From Polytrichum commune (Eukaryota > Streptophyta > Polytrichopsida > Polytrichales > Polytrichaceae), in the NCBI GenBank assembly GCA_950295325.1, contig OX485807.1, forward strand, positions 46,282,440 to 46,346,439: a stretch of 64,000 nt of DNA. Direction: 5' to 3'. The stretch's first letter is position 1; each line of letters starts with the position of its first letter. The translations under genes were made by a program, and so were the position numbers. The notes under the pieces are model-generated. The model searched no databases, had not been told where the DNA came from, and saw only the letters and a program-made list of their open reading frames with translations. This document shows positions 17,476-29,939 of this stretch, in pieces.

Positions 17476-18042
17476 TACTACCCATGTAACTTTACATTTG
17501 TCCATTGAAAACATTGCACGCCATCCAATAGTTAAATGGTGCTTTGACACCAGGATCAGTACTATTGAAGATCCAGAATTGGGTAAATTGTACTGTCCAT
17601 AGATATTTTAAGCATAAATTGACATAGATTTTGTTAGTGTACCTATGCGTACCATCACTGAGTTCAATACTATATGGTAACTGTACTTAGTTTGGTTTGG
17701 AACCTGTTATGGATTTCTGTTTTGAGGGTAATGTGCAAAGCACATTTTCTAACTATATATAATTTTTATATATGTTGTATTGTGTACTCTAAAACACAAA
17801 AGAAAGTGGAGCATGACCTTATAAGGTAAATTCTATCTACATTACCATATTTAGTGCATATTGGGATATATGAGACAATAGGTAATGTTTATTTTTAGTA
17901 TTCAAGGGGATGATATTGTTGAGCATATTAATGACAAGTGTCATCTATTTACATCTTGTTATGTGAGGGAATATACTCTTGAATATACTAGTGTCAAGTG
18001 TCAGTTGTGTACATTTTAGTCAACTTGTAGATCATTGTGTAA

Positions 18043-18148
18043 TATAAGTGTACACCTATTCTTCTTTTTTGAGACAGAAGGCCAACAAAGCCAACGCCAA
18101 AATCATTGAGAACTAAAAAGAAAACACGCCCACTATAAGTGTACACCT
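18043..18148 (-). mobile_element. SINE fragment with 15-bp target-site duplication
   Basis: The 76-bp insert 18058-18133 is flanked by perfect TATAAGTGTACACCT copies (18043-18057 and 18134-18148). The matching arm of the surrounding foldback lacks the insert. It resembles the tail of the SINE at 14165-14360 (GAGACAGAAGG, then CCAACGCC), with an A-rich end on the minus strand. A long duplication and A-rich tail are typical of LINE-mediated insertion. Confidence 0.72.
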
Positions 18149-18188
18149 CAATACATTATTGAACACATTCATGCCAAGATATTAGTAA

Positions 18189-18569
18189 GGGTGAGTTTCC
18201 ATGTAGGTCGCTCACCCACCAAATTCTAGTGTGGTTAAGTACAAACCCACCCAAATGTAGAGGGAATATGATGGGTAGGGTTCGTATGTGCCAACTAGCT
18301 ACTTCCATCTTCTCAAATGTGGGCCCACCTACTAACCTCTTCCTGCATGTTAAAATCGGTCTTCAAAACCGTTGGTGACCGGCACTTGTAGGTTATAGAT
18401 TCTTTAGTAAACACATGGAAGTCTAGCGGCATGTGTTCATGACCCTCCACATTCTAGTGGACCACCAAAATGTGGTTGGATGGTAGCTTGCGCTCAAGTA
18501 CATGTGAACACCTCTAACCCATGATTTTCTAGAATCTAGTGGATGAGCGGTCTACTTGGAAACTCACCC
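18189..18569. mobile_element. MITE, Tourist/Harbinger-like
   Basis: The terminal inverted repeats are about 40 bp: GGGTGAGTTTCCATGTAGGT at the left and, reverse-complemented, GGGTGAGTTTCCAAGTAGAC at the right, continuing through CCACYARATTCTAG. The flanks are TAA and AAA (candidate 3-bp duplication, one mismatch). The uninterrupted arm of the foldback shows the empty site. The 381 bp are non-coding. Confidence 0.68.
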
Positions 18570-18605
18570 AAAGCACACTTGAACGCCAAGTGTCATGAGT
18601 GACAC

Positions 18606-20200
18606 TATGGGAATGGTCAATGCATTTGTTGATTTTGATTTTGTTGCCATTTCTACAAATTATGGGCTAATTATCTTTGACTTTGCAAGCATGTCTATAA
18701 ATCACTCTATATATTGGGCTTCATAAAAAAACATGTCATGTCGTTTGTTTTGCATAACATTGCTCAATAAACTTGTTAGTTGTGCCCTTCCCTGACACTA
18801 CAGTAGTGGTTGAGAATAGTGGAGTAGTGCATGGGAATAAAATGTCAATGTATACTTACCCATACATACCTTTATCTCATAATAGATGAGATAGTTGGGT
18901 ATAGAACCATAATAATGTTGCCAACCTTATTCAAGGCTAGTTTTCCAGCATTGTTAAGCACATTGTTGGAGTCCAAGGTAGATTATTGAGAATTACATCC
19001 TATACTCCAAAATCTCTTAGATTAACATGCTTGGCAATATTATGCGGTATATTCTCACATATTCTTTATTTATTTAGGTGCACTACATTTCCAACAGTTC
19101 TTTGTGGATGTTGCTTTTATTTTTATTTGCATAAGGTTGATTAATATACCAATAATTAATTTTTTTGTAAACTGGTAGAATCATTGATGGTTTGGGGAAG
19201 ATTAAACTAGGTTGATCCAAGAACCACCTCTTCCCACACAAAAGTGAGGCATTAACCTAGATGGGTAGCACAAACATGTGGCCATGTACGACCACAATGA
19301 TTTTTTATTTTAAAATTTTAAAATTTTTTTTACTTAAAAGTTTGTAAAAAAATGAGGTGTGATCTAAATGATTTGATTTACATTGCTTCTAAACTCACTC
19401 TGGAAGGTTTATCAAATGAGATAATTATCCCATAATCATATATATATATATATATATAAACACCCAAACTAGCCAAAGTGTCATCATTGGGTCATGAGTG
19501 GGTGTGGCTACCTTTTCCTCCTTGATGCATTTTAATGGGATTTTCAAATTGATATTATACATTAGTTTGCCTCATACACAGGTAACGTTGTGTAAAAAAT
19601 CAAAAATCAAAATAAAAGGACAATAAAGTTGATATCAAGAATAAATTAAACTAATGGACCAAAAACACACTCACTTTTTTTTTGGGGGGGGGGGTCAAGT
19701 GCACATCACATTGTTGCATTGAAAAAAAAGGACACTACAAACCAAAGACCCGCCAAGGACAACTCCCAAACCACCAAAGCAATAACCTCCACAACAAACA
19801 TATACTTTGAAGATTCTTATGCACCCCTTAAAAAATTGGTTGAAATTGTTGAGGAGGCTTTCTTTCAACATCATGCTAATGATCTTGATGTTCTTAGGAA
19901 CTTACTCCTCTCTCAAGAAACCTTCTCAATAAGAATACGCTTATCCCAAATGCAGTGTTCCACTTAAATGGTTTGTCACACACTTGATTGGGCCTACAAT
20001 TAGGCTTGGGTACATGTTCACAACACCTACCATTGAGGAGGGTGAATAAATAAATAAAAGTAACATCAATGCTCTTTACTTGCATTGATGTGAATGGGAG
20101 CCAGTTCCTCCATACCTTGATCCCATTTTACTACTAGGCTTCAAGGTAGGAGTACTTCCTACCTTCCAGTAGATGGGCCCCACATGAAAATATATTCAAT
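18606..20200. other. Intergenic, no supported gene
   Basis: The region is AT-rich with a (TA)n tract at 19438-19459 and a T8G10 run near 19680. An 82-codon plus-strand frame at 19719-19967 has low-complexity Thr/Lys sequence and no recognisable domain; I do not treat it as a gene. Confidence 0.55.
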
Positions 20201-20214
20201 GTCATTGATGATGT

Positions 20215-20470
20215 TGTTTGAGCTTATGGGGCTTGGTTGTTTTCAAGTTTTCTTTTATCTAGGAGGTGGTATGTGAGGTATTTTGTGGCTATTTGATGTA
20301 TGTATTTCACGAATGTTTTGACCTTGCATGGGGGTATTTTGAGGTTTTCTAGTATCCCTAATGATTGTTTGTGGACAACGCCACATACTCATTTTGTGAT
20401 GGTGGTGGTAAGGGGGTTAACATTCCAACCGACATTTATTAAAGTTTGGATTTAAGGGTCGTATTTGTTG
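20215..20470 (-). pseudogene. 3' end of a LINE ORF2 (C-terminal relic)
   Basis: Minus-strand translation gives GWNVNPL, an in-frame TGA, then VVHKQSLGILENLKIPP, IHQIATKYLTYHLLDKRK and LENNQAP followed by a stop. The end LLDKRKLENN parallels ILNKRKLESN in the relic at 29,940-30,390, so both belong to one LINE family. Only the last part of ORF2 is left, as expected for a 5'-truncated LINE insertion. Confidence 0.6.
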
Positions 20471-22931
20471 GATTTTTCTCTTATGGACTTATCAAGACAT
20501 GTGTCGTGGCAATAGGCGAATCTTATGTAGAAGCCCTAGTTTATTATTCAAATCAAATTAACACCTAAAATGGGGTAAGAGAACTCAAATTATTCTAATG
20601 AGATCAAAATAGTATGAGTTGACAATAAACCTAGAAGGGAGGCAGCGGTGGGGTGTTGGAATCAAAATCCTCAAGTGTGGGAAGTCGAAAGGAAGCCTTG
20701 TATTTAGAAGGGCAAGTTGAGGTAACACATGGCTATTAAGAACACATGCACGAGAGGAGATGCGTGAGCTCTCCATGTGCTAAGGGTTAAGTTAAGCCAA
20801 GATTTCTAAATGTCATGACGACCTACTCGCTTGCCTTCCTAAAAACTTAATTAGGCTCCCACAATTTTGGCCTACCACCAAGCGTTGACTTATTGAAATA
20901 GAATGTGCTAAACAGTTCATGCCGCGAGTCTTTTTCTGTACTAGTACCCAAGTTTAGAAGTGTGCATGTGTGGGACCATTTTGCATCAAGGCCCAATAAT
21001 ACACCGAGCGAGCTTCATCAACATCCTACCGACACTAGCTACTAGAAAAGTCGTAGTTTCACAACACAATGATCCGACACGAAGTGACCTAGAATGACAC
21101 GAGCCCAAGTCATTTTGTCGAAACGTCATGACGCGAAAACTACCATATTTCTAGCAATGGGAGTTTCAACAATTCTCCAAAAAAGCAAGTTTCGATTAAA
21201 TTCAAAATTGAACGTATGTTGTTTGTGAACTTTTCATGAGGTGTAAGAGTGTCTTTGCAAGGTCTTTATTGTCATAGATTTTCACTGCATGTACACTTTA
21301 TTTGCCTAAGAGCATGTTCACCAACCATCCTTAGAACTAGCTGGAATAAAACCATGCATGCCACATATGAAAACCAGACCCCACGCATTGGCCCTGACTG
21401 CAATTAAGATGTGTAAGGGACTGATCAGCCCGGGCACTTCTAACACCATTCGTAGGCATCTCTGGCTGTAATAGTGTGACAAATGATGGGCCAACATCTA
21501 TTTCTCAACATATTCCCTAGTAATTTCATGGTTAGCACCGGAATGAGAAGTTTAGTTTGGTGTGATCCGGGCATGAGGGCTTAATCACAAAAGCATGTCG
21601 GACTGCAACATGGAGGCCATTGTCCAGGGCCTCAAATCACACCCAGTAATGCCCCCTTCCCACCTGACTTTAGTTAAGACCCAAAGTATTTCTTAATAAC
21701 CGGGTAAAGCTCCCTCGGTTATAGCGGAGGCATCCAACTATCCCAATGCACCTACAAGAACTTGCTCCAGAGATTTCCAAGTAGGTTTTAGTTAAGTAGC
21801 TTTCACACATGTTCATTGTTTTATCTACCAAGCACTGAATGTTGGGTAGTTTTTGTCCCATCCCCAAATGCCTTACTACTCACCTATCTTACCATCGGTT
21901 TTTGTTAATGAAGCTCCTCGTGCCCTCATAGCTAAGACTAAAAAGCAATCAATCACAAGGACGGGAGGCGACACTTTTAAAGTTCCTATATTCTTGCCTC
22001 ATGTTTAGGTACCGATGGGAGGGTCGGTGGTTGAGGCTTAAAACCTCCACTTTTAAGCCATGCCACATCATTTGCCACCTAGGCTCGGCACTAAAAAGAG
22101 CCGTATGTGTGAACCCTAGATAACTAAAACCGCTTTTAGACTAAAACTACTTCTAACTAATGTTAGGTGGGAATGCCCCATAAGCTTAGTAAAATCCTTG
22201 GAGTTAAGTTGGTAGGCCACATGTCGCTAGGCCAGCCAATCGCATGACGCCACGTGCCCCTCAATAGCCAATGACGTCATTACTGACATTCTTCTCCCGG
22301 GCCTGCAACAATTGTATGCCATGGTGGCAGGGCTAAAGGTAAGTCCCCCACTTGGCATTTTATATTAAGCTAGAACACTCGACCTCCACTAATCCGTTTG
22401 AGGTGGAACGAATGGTCATGCCCGAAGAGTCACTTCACATCTTCATACGGAGATTGTAGTTAGGGTTTTTCTATCACTTCAACTTATCCAAGGACAAAAA
22501 ACTATGGGTACAAGGTTTAATGAAAGATTGAACTATTGTCTATAAGGATTAATGTCACATAAGATTAGGGTTTTTGATAACAAACTATGTCTTGTACTCC
22601 TTTGTTCCTTCTTTATTGAACTTAATTCATGTTCTTATGGTTCATTGGTGCTCTCTCAATCGTGTGTGCTTATGACCTATGTGTGTGAACTACATTAACC
22701 TCCAAGAAAAGTTGGTTTCCACTGTCTTACCTTTATGGGAAGCAACCGATGCCAATATAAATAATAAAGATGTTGTGAATAGTGTCATTACTTCCAGTAA
22801 ATAGTGTTTTTATTAATAATATTATAGTGAATAATGCCAAAATGCACAGTGCTTCCTAGATCTTATAGTGGCACTAATTTCATAGTGTAAAGAAATTTAG
22901 CATCACCTTCACCAATTTCCCACATGCATTA
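20471..22931. other. Intergenic, no supported gene
   Basis: I see no coding region with a recognisable domain, no clear terminal repeats and no RNA gene. The sequence TAAGAGCATGTTCACCAACC near 21307 resembles a Harbinger-type terminus, but I found no partner end. Confidence 0.5.
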
Positions 22932-22934
22932 TTA

Positions 22935-24011
22935 GAGCGTCCCCACCAGGCTGGGTACCTAGCAGGTGAATGGCACTCCGGGTATATCGCTAGCAGGCCC
23001 GCCAAGTCCCAACGTCCATCAGTCACCGCTATCTGGTTAAAGGGTCCCGGGGCGGGCATTTCAGAGGAGTTCGCTGGGTATTTTTGCCTCGGTTACCGAA
23101 CTTCCCACGCCAACGCCATCGCCCATATTTCCTTTCTTTGGATTTATTCTAATATGTCAGCAAGGGGACAATATTGGTTGCAACGGGTGGGAGGACAAAG
23201 AAGGGCAGGAACTTCTGCCTAGAGGAGGAAGAACAGTGTTGCAGGAGCTTCATGCACACTTCCACAGACTCAAGGAGAGGGATAGGGCAAAAGAATGCGG
23301 CCTTAATACACACCATATCCGATTATCTACAACTACACCCCCTGCAATCATATTAACAATGTGTTTAACAATTTGTTTAACAATCAGGGGGGACACTTCA
23401 CTATACTTTGTGTGAACACGTGCGTTAAAGGGGTATTTAATGTAGGGGTATTATGTCTAGATGTTAGATTTGAGCACACCGTTTAATTATATAATTCCCT
23501 AATATGGTGTATTATTATGATGTCTTACTGTAGTTATAACTCACATAACCCAACATCCCCTCGCCCATCCACAACAATTCATCCAAATCTACTGGGATTT
23601 AAGAATCCTATGGACCCCAGCTGCACTACCTGGGGTCTTTGTTTTTTACTTTCTACTTAATTTAATACACATTTTTTCTTTTTAAATTGAATTTTTTACA
23701 TTTAGATACACACTTTTAAATACACACTTTTACATTTACTTTTAATACTTTTAAATTGAAAAATAAAGTAAAAGCTTTTACAAGTAACTATATAACTATT
23801 CTCGGACAGGGCATCGGGCATGGCATCTAATCACGGGCAGGGCTTCGGGGCCTGCTTATCCCGGGCGGGGGTTGGCCTCGGAGCAGGTCTGCAAGCCGGT
23901 ATGTACCGGGGCTAGTGGGCCTCAGGGGATGTGCCGGGCATCTCACACTGTGCCAGGGCTGCCACCGAGGCCATTATGCCCGGGGCAGTGCCCGGGCTAG
24001 TGGGGATGCTC
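22935..24011. mobile_element. PIF/Harbinger-like non-autonomous DNA transposon
   Basis: The ends are GAGCGTCCCCACCAGGC at the left and, reverse-complemented, GAGCATCCCCACTAGCCC at the right. Perfect TTA duplications flank it (22932-22934 and 24012-24014), the TWA preference of PIF/Harbinger elements. Both ends are rich in CCCGGG-type palindromes while the middle is AT-rich. No transposase or Myb-like frame is visible, so it is non-autonomous. Confidence 0.75.
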
Positions 24012-24577
24012 TTAGGCCACCCTCACTAAATGGGGTAAATAATGTAGCTAGAAGGTGGAGGTGTGTAAAAATGTACCCATGAGTGTGTTGACTTTGTTTA
24101 GATAGGTGTCGTTTCATTATTGATCAAATAATGAATACAAATGTTGTTGGTTGTCTATGATGCTTTATGCGGACCCTAGGCTTGAATGGTGGGTTTCCGT
24201 TGTGGGCATGATGTGAGGCGCATGAAAAGGGGTAAAACAACATTCACTCACTCACTCACTCCGTAATGGGAAGTTGGCCCGTCATGTGTTTGGTGAGGAG
24301 ATTTTTTTTATCTTTAAAATGGTCTAACTTAAACTCCAAATATGGGGCTTAGATTCTCACATGTGCTTGGTGAGAATGTGTTTAAAAGTTTAACATCCTT
24401 TTTCAGGCGGTGCCTCTCATAAAGCTATGCTAGAAACCACCTCATAAGGTGTTTCCCACTCTCGCTGCAGTTTTCTAAAAAGGCAAGAATTCTTGCTTGC
24501 AAGTGCCGGATGCCAAGGGCTCCGACAGTACAAACAAGTTCCTATTCTATATAAAATATCATTGACAATGTACTGTA

Positions 24578-25755
24578 CTGTTCTCCCTCTTTAGTATGAC
24601 ACGTTTGGGAAACACAAAAAAATGTCGTATTATCGAGGTGTCGTCTTCTTGTTAATATGATAAATGGCGTAAAATTGTCGTATTATCGAGGCAATACAAA
24701 AACATAAGAAATATGAGCTTAAAAATATATAAAACGAGTTTAAGCAATATAGATTGTATGAAATAATTACTTATAACTCCAAACATATATAAATATTCTC
24801 CAAAACTCTTGAAATAGGAGTCCAAAGATTTATGGTGTTGCCTGCCCAAGTTAGCAATTGTCATCTTATCTAAATTTCTTACTAGCTTTTGAAAACTAAT
24901 CATTTTATTAACACCAAAATGTAAAGAGTTGTCTAAAAAGAAATTAAACAACAATGATACATGATGTTTAGCATCACTAAGCTTTAGGGTAGGTGGAACA
25001 ACATCATCCACATATATTGAATGCATATCAATATTAAGATCAATCGACTGTTGAGCAATGTGGATGTGATTAGAGATAAGGTTTAGCAACACAAATCCTA
25101 TTGATTTTTGATGTAAGGAGAAGAGAAACTATGAATACGGTAATCAGAGTCGATTGAGCTTGGTAGAAGATTGAAAAGCTTACATAATAGACTGCCGGCC
25201 ACCAAACCAAGGAAAAAAAAAAAAAAAAAAAAAACTTCGGGCTTTGCTTAGGAGATGAAACATTCACCACACGGATCAAGAAGCAAGAATAGTTTGGAGT
25301 ACTGCAAGATTGAATTGGAGATTGTAGAAGATGTTATTGAAGATTGTTGAAGATTGAGTTGGAGACTGCAAGAATGCAAGAAAGTGCAAAAAGATATTGG
25401 TGATAGTCTCTCACCTGTGTACAAGACAACATATTGGGCAAGCCACTCTAACCCTAACCATGTCCATTCTACACTAGTAACCCTAATTATCATTAAGTTC
25501 CCAATGATAAGTGAGGTTCCCAAGTAGTTCCCAAGTGAAATTGGTTGTGTTTTAGATGTACATAACATAAATGAAAAGAATTTTAACATTAAATACCTCT
25601 TTAATATGAAAAAATGGAGATTCTAAATGTCGTATTATCAAGTGTCATAGTCGTATAAAGAGGGAGTTTTGAACTAAAAAGTTTGGTTGTGCAAAAATGT
25701 GTCGTAATATCAAGGGTGTCGTATAATCAAGTGTCATACTAATGAGATTAGACTG
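24578..25755. mobile_element. Degraded pogo/Tigger-like (Tc1-mariner) element
   Basis: The left end CTGTTCTCCCTCTTTAGTAT and the reverse complement of the right end, CAGTCTAATCTCATTAGTAT, both continue into GACAC and are flanked by TA dinucleotides (24576-24577, 25756-25757). Sub-terminal TGTCGTATTATCRAG motifs recur at both ends. CAGT-type termini with TA target sites fit the pogo/Tigger group. A related terminus is seen at 29,697. A remnant of coding sequence lies on the minus strand. Confidence 0.62.
24652..25092 (-). pseudogene. Possible transposase C-terminal remnant
   Basis: The 146-codon minus-strand frame includes VVPPTLKLSDAKHHVSLLFN and MTIANLGRQHHKSLDSYF, reminiscent of the helical C-terminal tail of Tigger/CENP-B-type transposases. 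The catalytic DDE core is not seen. A neighbouring minus frame at 25248-25589 may hold further debris. Assignment rests mainly on the surrounding pogo-like termini. Confidence 0.4.
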
Positions 25756-25759
25756 TACT

Positions 25760-27930
25760 ACGTTGTCATCTTCCCAATAGATTAATGTGTGTTATCAAGA
25801 TGACAAACCTCTTGGCTAATACTTGACCTTAAACTCATTTAGTGGAAAACATGCATGTCTTTAATCTTGTTATTGTCCTCAAATAATAAAATCGTGTAAC
25901 AAAGAAAACGTATATGTTTCAACTACTTCTGGGTCCATATAAAAGTGTTGTTATAGTATAATTTCAATCACTTCATTCAAGATGGTATAAGGTAGAAATA
26001 CCATGACCCTTGAAAATAAGGTGATTCGCATTGAAGATACGGTCTTACAATCATGAGATACCTTTCCAAGATAGACGAGAAGGATTCGTGAAGAATGCAA
26101 GTTGTTTTTTTAAATTTTTTGCCTTGTACGAAAAATTTTACAATTTTTCAAAGTGGAAAGCTGTCAAACCCCCTACTCGTTCACTAGATTCTCCCTACAT
26201 TGAACACGGTAATCCGCATTTCCATACGAAACTTCACCTAAACTGGTTAACTCATTAGTACATTAAACTTGACTCCCATTGGTTACACTAAGTGTCACGG
26301 CATTGACCACTTTGGCATGTGACTTTTTTTTTGTATTACTTGTTACAATACTGGTACATATGTGTTAATGCAACACTTTTGTACATCAAGTCAATCCTTG
26401 TTAGGTCTTCCCCAAATTGCTCTCTCAAATCCGACTTGGGATCACTAAGATGTCTCGTGAGCTGTACATTCATTTTATCAATGGAACAACACATTACTCA
26501 ACACTAGGGTGTTGCACTCTAGCGCTGAACATTTTGGGAGCATCACGCCTCGTTTATGTAAGGTCACCTTCATAAAATGAACAATACTCAACATGAATAA
26601 TGTTCATTTTGTGGAGGCAAACTGATAACTTGACTGAACGTATGATTCCGTGGCATGTGCAATATTGAAAATATAACATAAAAATTCAAGCTCGGTGATT
26701 GTTGTTAACCTACTTATCACATGACACTTGTTGGATAGGGGTTAGTGAATTCTCTACCTATGAATGTTGGACCACCTTCACATCCTAGTGGAAGCTTCCC
26801 CCTTTTAGAAAAGGGAGATCACATCATAGGTTGTGAAATGTAATGTTCAAAGAATGCCATTTGATACTTTCTTCTTCTTCTTCTTCTTCTTCTTCTTCTT
26901 TTTCTAATGTGACGCATCCCTCAAGCAAAAGGGGAACTGGAGCAAAAAGATATGGATCTTGCTCCAATTTCTATCAGATGGTTAATTAACAGTTGGAATT
27001 CATATGTTCCTTGGCAGACATATTGACAAATGATGAGTCATGTGCTTCAATCACCTTCACATAACGTTACTTAACATTTTGGTTGCATTCTATGGGACCA
27101 TCTATTGAATAAAAATAATTATCCTTTCATTGTGGGATTCTCCATTTATGGGGAGCACTCACACTGTACATTGTGGAGTTTTCAACAAGCAACTATAGAT
27201 TCAAAGTTATTTTGAATTGTAACCTCTCTCTTTGGATAGAGACCATCATCTAGTTGCTCATAACTTTTATGTAGAGAATAAGAATAACAAAAAGCAAGGA
27301 ATAAGTGTTCCGTTACCTAATAGATGAAATATTAAAAATATGTTACTTTATTTTTGGTATAATTTTATATAATGTACGGAATGTAGGAAACTTGAAGTGA
27401 TATGTAATAAGTGAACATGAAGAAAAAGGGGAGACGATATGGTGAGGGGCACAATCTCCAAGCTAACTTCCCCACGAAACGTTGATGTACTTTAAAAGCA
27501 AGCTTTGTCCGATACTACGATATTATTGATGGCAAGGGCTGGACACCTTATCTTTGAGTTGGGCCTCTATCACTATTCCCCAAGGTGAAAAAGTAGTTGA
27601 TTCTATTATAACATGTAGATTCATTTTTATAGACAATTGGACTTTCAAATTAGCATGAGAAATTCCAATTAGATTAGAACTACTTGAGATGAATGACGGA
27701 GACATGACATGGGGGTCATGTTTTTACTGCACCCCGTTCACCATGATAATAGTGGTGGGGCCAAGTTCAATGAGGTGGGCGTCTAGCCTTGGCCACTGTT
27801 GATGGAGATGAAATTATATATATCTTCATTTATTTTCCCATATCAATTCGTTTGCTTTGTTATGTTATGCTCTTGATCTCTTTCATCACGGGAGTTGCAT
27901 GGGTGTGCCAACAATATTTTTAGTGTATTT
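25760..27930. other. Intergenic, no supported gene
   Basis: The region is AT-rich with a (TTC)n microsatellite at 26871-26900 and a small inverted repeat of AAAATGAACA... near 26573-26612. No gene is supported. Confidence 0.55.
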
Positions 27931-27939
27931 TGGGGTGAA

Positions 27940-28420
27940 AATGTCTCACACTACACTAAATAGGATATTTAGTGTCTGATTATATTTAGTGTTGTTACCA
28001 CCCTACCATGCTCAACACTAATTTTTGATTCCTTGATAATTAGTGTTAGACATAAATGTGCCGCTACCTTCCCTACTGCCACCTCCCTTATTACATCTTT
28101 TTTTGTTCATATCCTTACTAACATTAAATTCAAACATACAACTTCCACATATTACCATAATTGATATTTAGTGTTTGAGTTTACATTTAATGTTACTTAC
28201 TTTCATAGGGATATTGATATTTAGTGTATGCATTTGTTTTTAATGTATCAAACACTAAATTTCCTATTTAGTTTAGTGACTTGTATTTGGTAAGAACTAT
28301 ATGGGAGAGAAGTACACTAAATATGATATTTGGTGTCACCAATTCTAGTGTCTTCCTCAATGCTAATTGTAAACTCTAGTGTAGTGTCACCAACACTATA
28401 TGTTAACCCGACATTTTGTC
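27940..28420. repeat. Cluster of ACACTAAAT / TTTAGTGT motifs in both orientations
   Basis: At least ten copies of CACTAAAT or its complement ATTTAGTG fall within 480 bp, often as imperfect inverted pairs (for example ACACTAAATAGGATATTTAGTGT near 27953). This looks like a decayed small inverted-repeat element family. The same motif appears near 16270, 44250 and 49560. Termini are not definable by eye. Confidence 0.45.
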
Positions 28421-29216
28421 ATTCCTTATTAAAAAAAATTGGATAAAAAAAATTATAGTGTTGCAATAATTGTCACTTACCAAATGATTTTTCATCCAAA
28501 CATGAAATATTCAATGTTTTGTGAAACTTGTCTATATAAACTATTTCCAAATTACAAATGTGTTAAAAGAACAATCATTACAAGAATTGGTAAACCGTTA
28601 TGGTATGAATGGAAAGTGTGTTTTCAACTTATATGTGAAACTTCAACCATTCACTATGATTGGAGTCTTTAACCTCTAGTTTTGTGGATAAGGTATCAAA
28701 TCAAAGCTCTTGGGAATGAGAATTCAAAGAGCCCAATCTCACTTTCTAAGTCCATGATTTGAGGGAGAAACATCACAAATCAACATGAAGAGAAGCTCCT
28801 CCTTGGTTATTGCACTTAAATGACTGTAGGGTTAGAGGGCATGATTGGTTATTATATTCTCATTTGCTCTACGTATGGCGTTGGAGAAGGCAAATCAAAG
28901 AGTCTACTAGACTTACATTTTAAGAGCTTGTCCAATAGCTGCGCCAAGTTGTTGGGCAGCTTGACATTATAATATGCGAATCATAATGCTTGACAATGCA
29001 TAATATTATTCAAATCCATAACAATGTTTTGTGGGACTGATAGTATTTCATGGAATATTCCCAAATATTTTCCACATTCAGTATGAATAATGTTATGTGA
29101 TGGTGGCTTTGGACTAAGACCTAAGGCTCAATAGTAAGCCCCCGCCTCCCCATTGTCACCCGCCCTCTCATCCCAATGCATTTGGAATGTGCATTTGGGA
29201 ACAATGGGTAGTGGTC

Positions 29217-29466
29217 TTGAAAGGGGGGGGGGGGGCGATGACCATTTGCCTTATTTGTGTGGTAACCATTTGGAGTTATGTGTTGCTATAACTTTTACCA
29301 ACATTATTGTTTTTTTACCAATTAAGTTCATCATTTTCAGTGTGCACACTAATACTCATGTTATTTGGGCAAAAAATGATATTCATAGTAAAATGTTATA
29401 GCAATGCGTAATTCCAAATGGTAACCCACACTAATTAGACAAAAGAAGGTACCACCACCACCATGT
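29217..29466. repeat. Imperfect hairpin (foldback) element
   Basis: The left arm contains GTGGTAACCATTTGGAGTTA and TTGCTATAAC. The reverse complement of the right arm contains GTGGGTTACCATTTGGAATTA and TTGCTATAAC. The arms are about 100 bp, separated by about 40 bp. Both arms encode near-identical peptides (HLELCVAITF and HLELRIAITF) in opposite directions, a by-product of the palindrome. A G12 run lies in the left arm. Confidence 0.6.
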
Positions 29467-29696
29467 CCAAGTCTCACATTGGATATGGATATGGCTCTAT
29501 GTAGCCCTATTGTGGGAACTTCCAACTCCACAAACAATTTTGGCCGTTGGATCAATTGGGGATTGTCTCATTTCAATTTCCAATATCGGAGTTCAAATGC
29601 AAAAGTTATAGAGTGTCAAACTGAAGATTCTCTTTAACTTTAAGTGAACACAATTGCGCTAAGTATTGAACCTAGAACAATGTTTATATTATAAGC

Positions 29697-29765
29697 ACAT
29701 AGTCTAATCTCGTCATAATACGTGTCATCTTCGTGTACATTCTTAAGTACAAACCGTGTCGTATA
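29697..29765. repeat. Relic terminus of the pogo-like family
   Basis: ATAGTCTAATCTCGTCATAA then TACGTGTCAT and CCGTGTCGTATACC resemble the right end of the element at 24578-25755 (AGTCTAATCTCATTAGTATGACAC...GTCGTAT). The opposite end was not found. Confidence 0.4.
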
Positions 29766-29939
29766 CCAAAGAAAAAGAAAGAAAGAAAAAGGAACATCAA
29801 TGTTTTTACATTAGCATGTGACGTCTGCGTGGCTATGAGGGAATAGTACCTACTTTCGTAGGTGGATCCTAAGTTAATGGTTCGTATAATATGTTTGGTA
29901 GGGTGGGAATAGGTGGGTGTTAGTAGGCATTTTAGTCTA

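Larger units (their letters stand above)
16450..18605. repeat. Large imperfect foldback (inverted repeat) with nested insertions
   Basis: The left arm (about 16450-16790) is the reverse complement of the right arm (about 17840-18605). For example, the complement of CTTTAGTCAACTTGTAAATC (left) matches TTTTAGTCAACTTGTAGATC near 18015. The stretch with CATGCCAAGATATTAGTAAG is also shared. The right arm has been opened twice, by a SINE piece with a 15-bp duplication and by a MITE. The centre holds another inverted-repeat element at 16974-17475. No transposase remains. It may be a foldback transposon or two inverted copies of one element. Confidence 0.6.

Noticed and set aside
19719-19967. 82-codon plus-strand frame as a small gene
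   Set aside because: It follows homopolymer runs, has Thr/Lys-rich low-complexity sequence, and shows no domain, start context or neighbour that would support a gene.
29153-29555. Two opposing small genes encoding similar peptides
   Set aside because: The similarity is produced by the two arms of a hairpin element, not by two genes.
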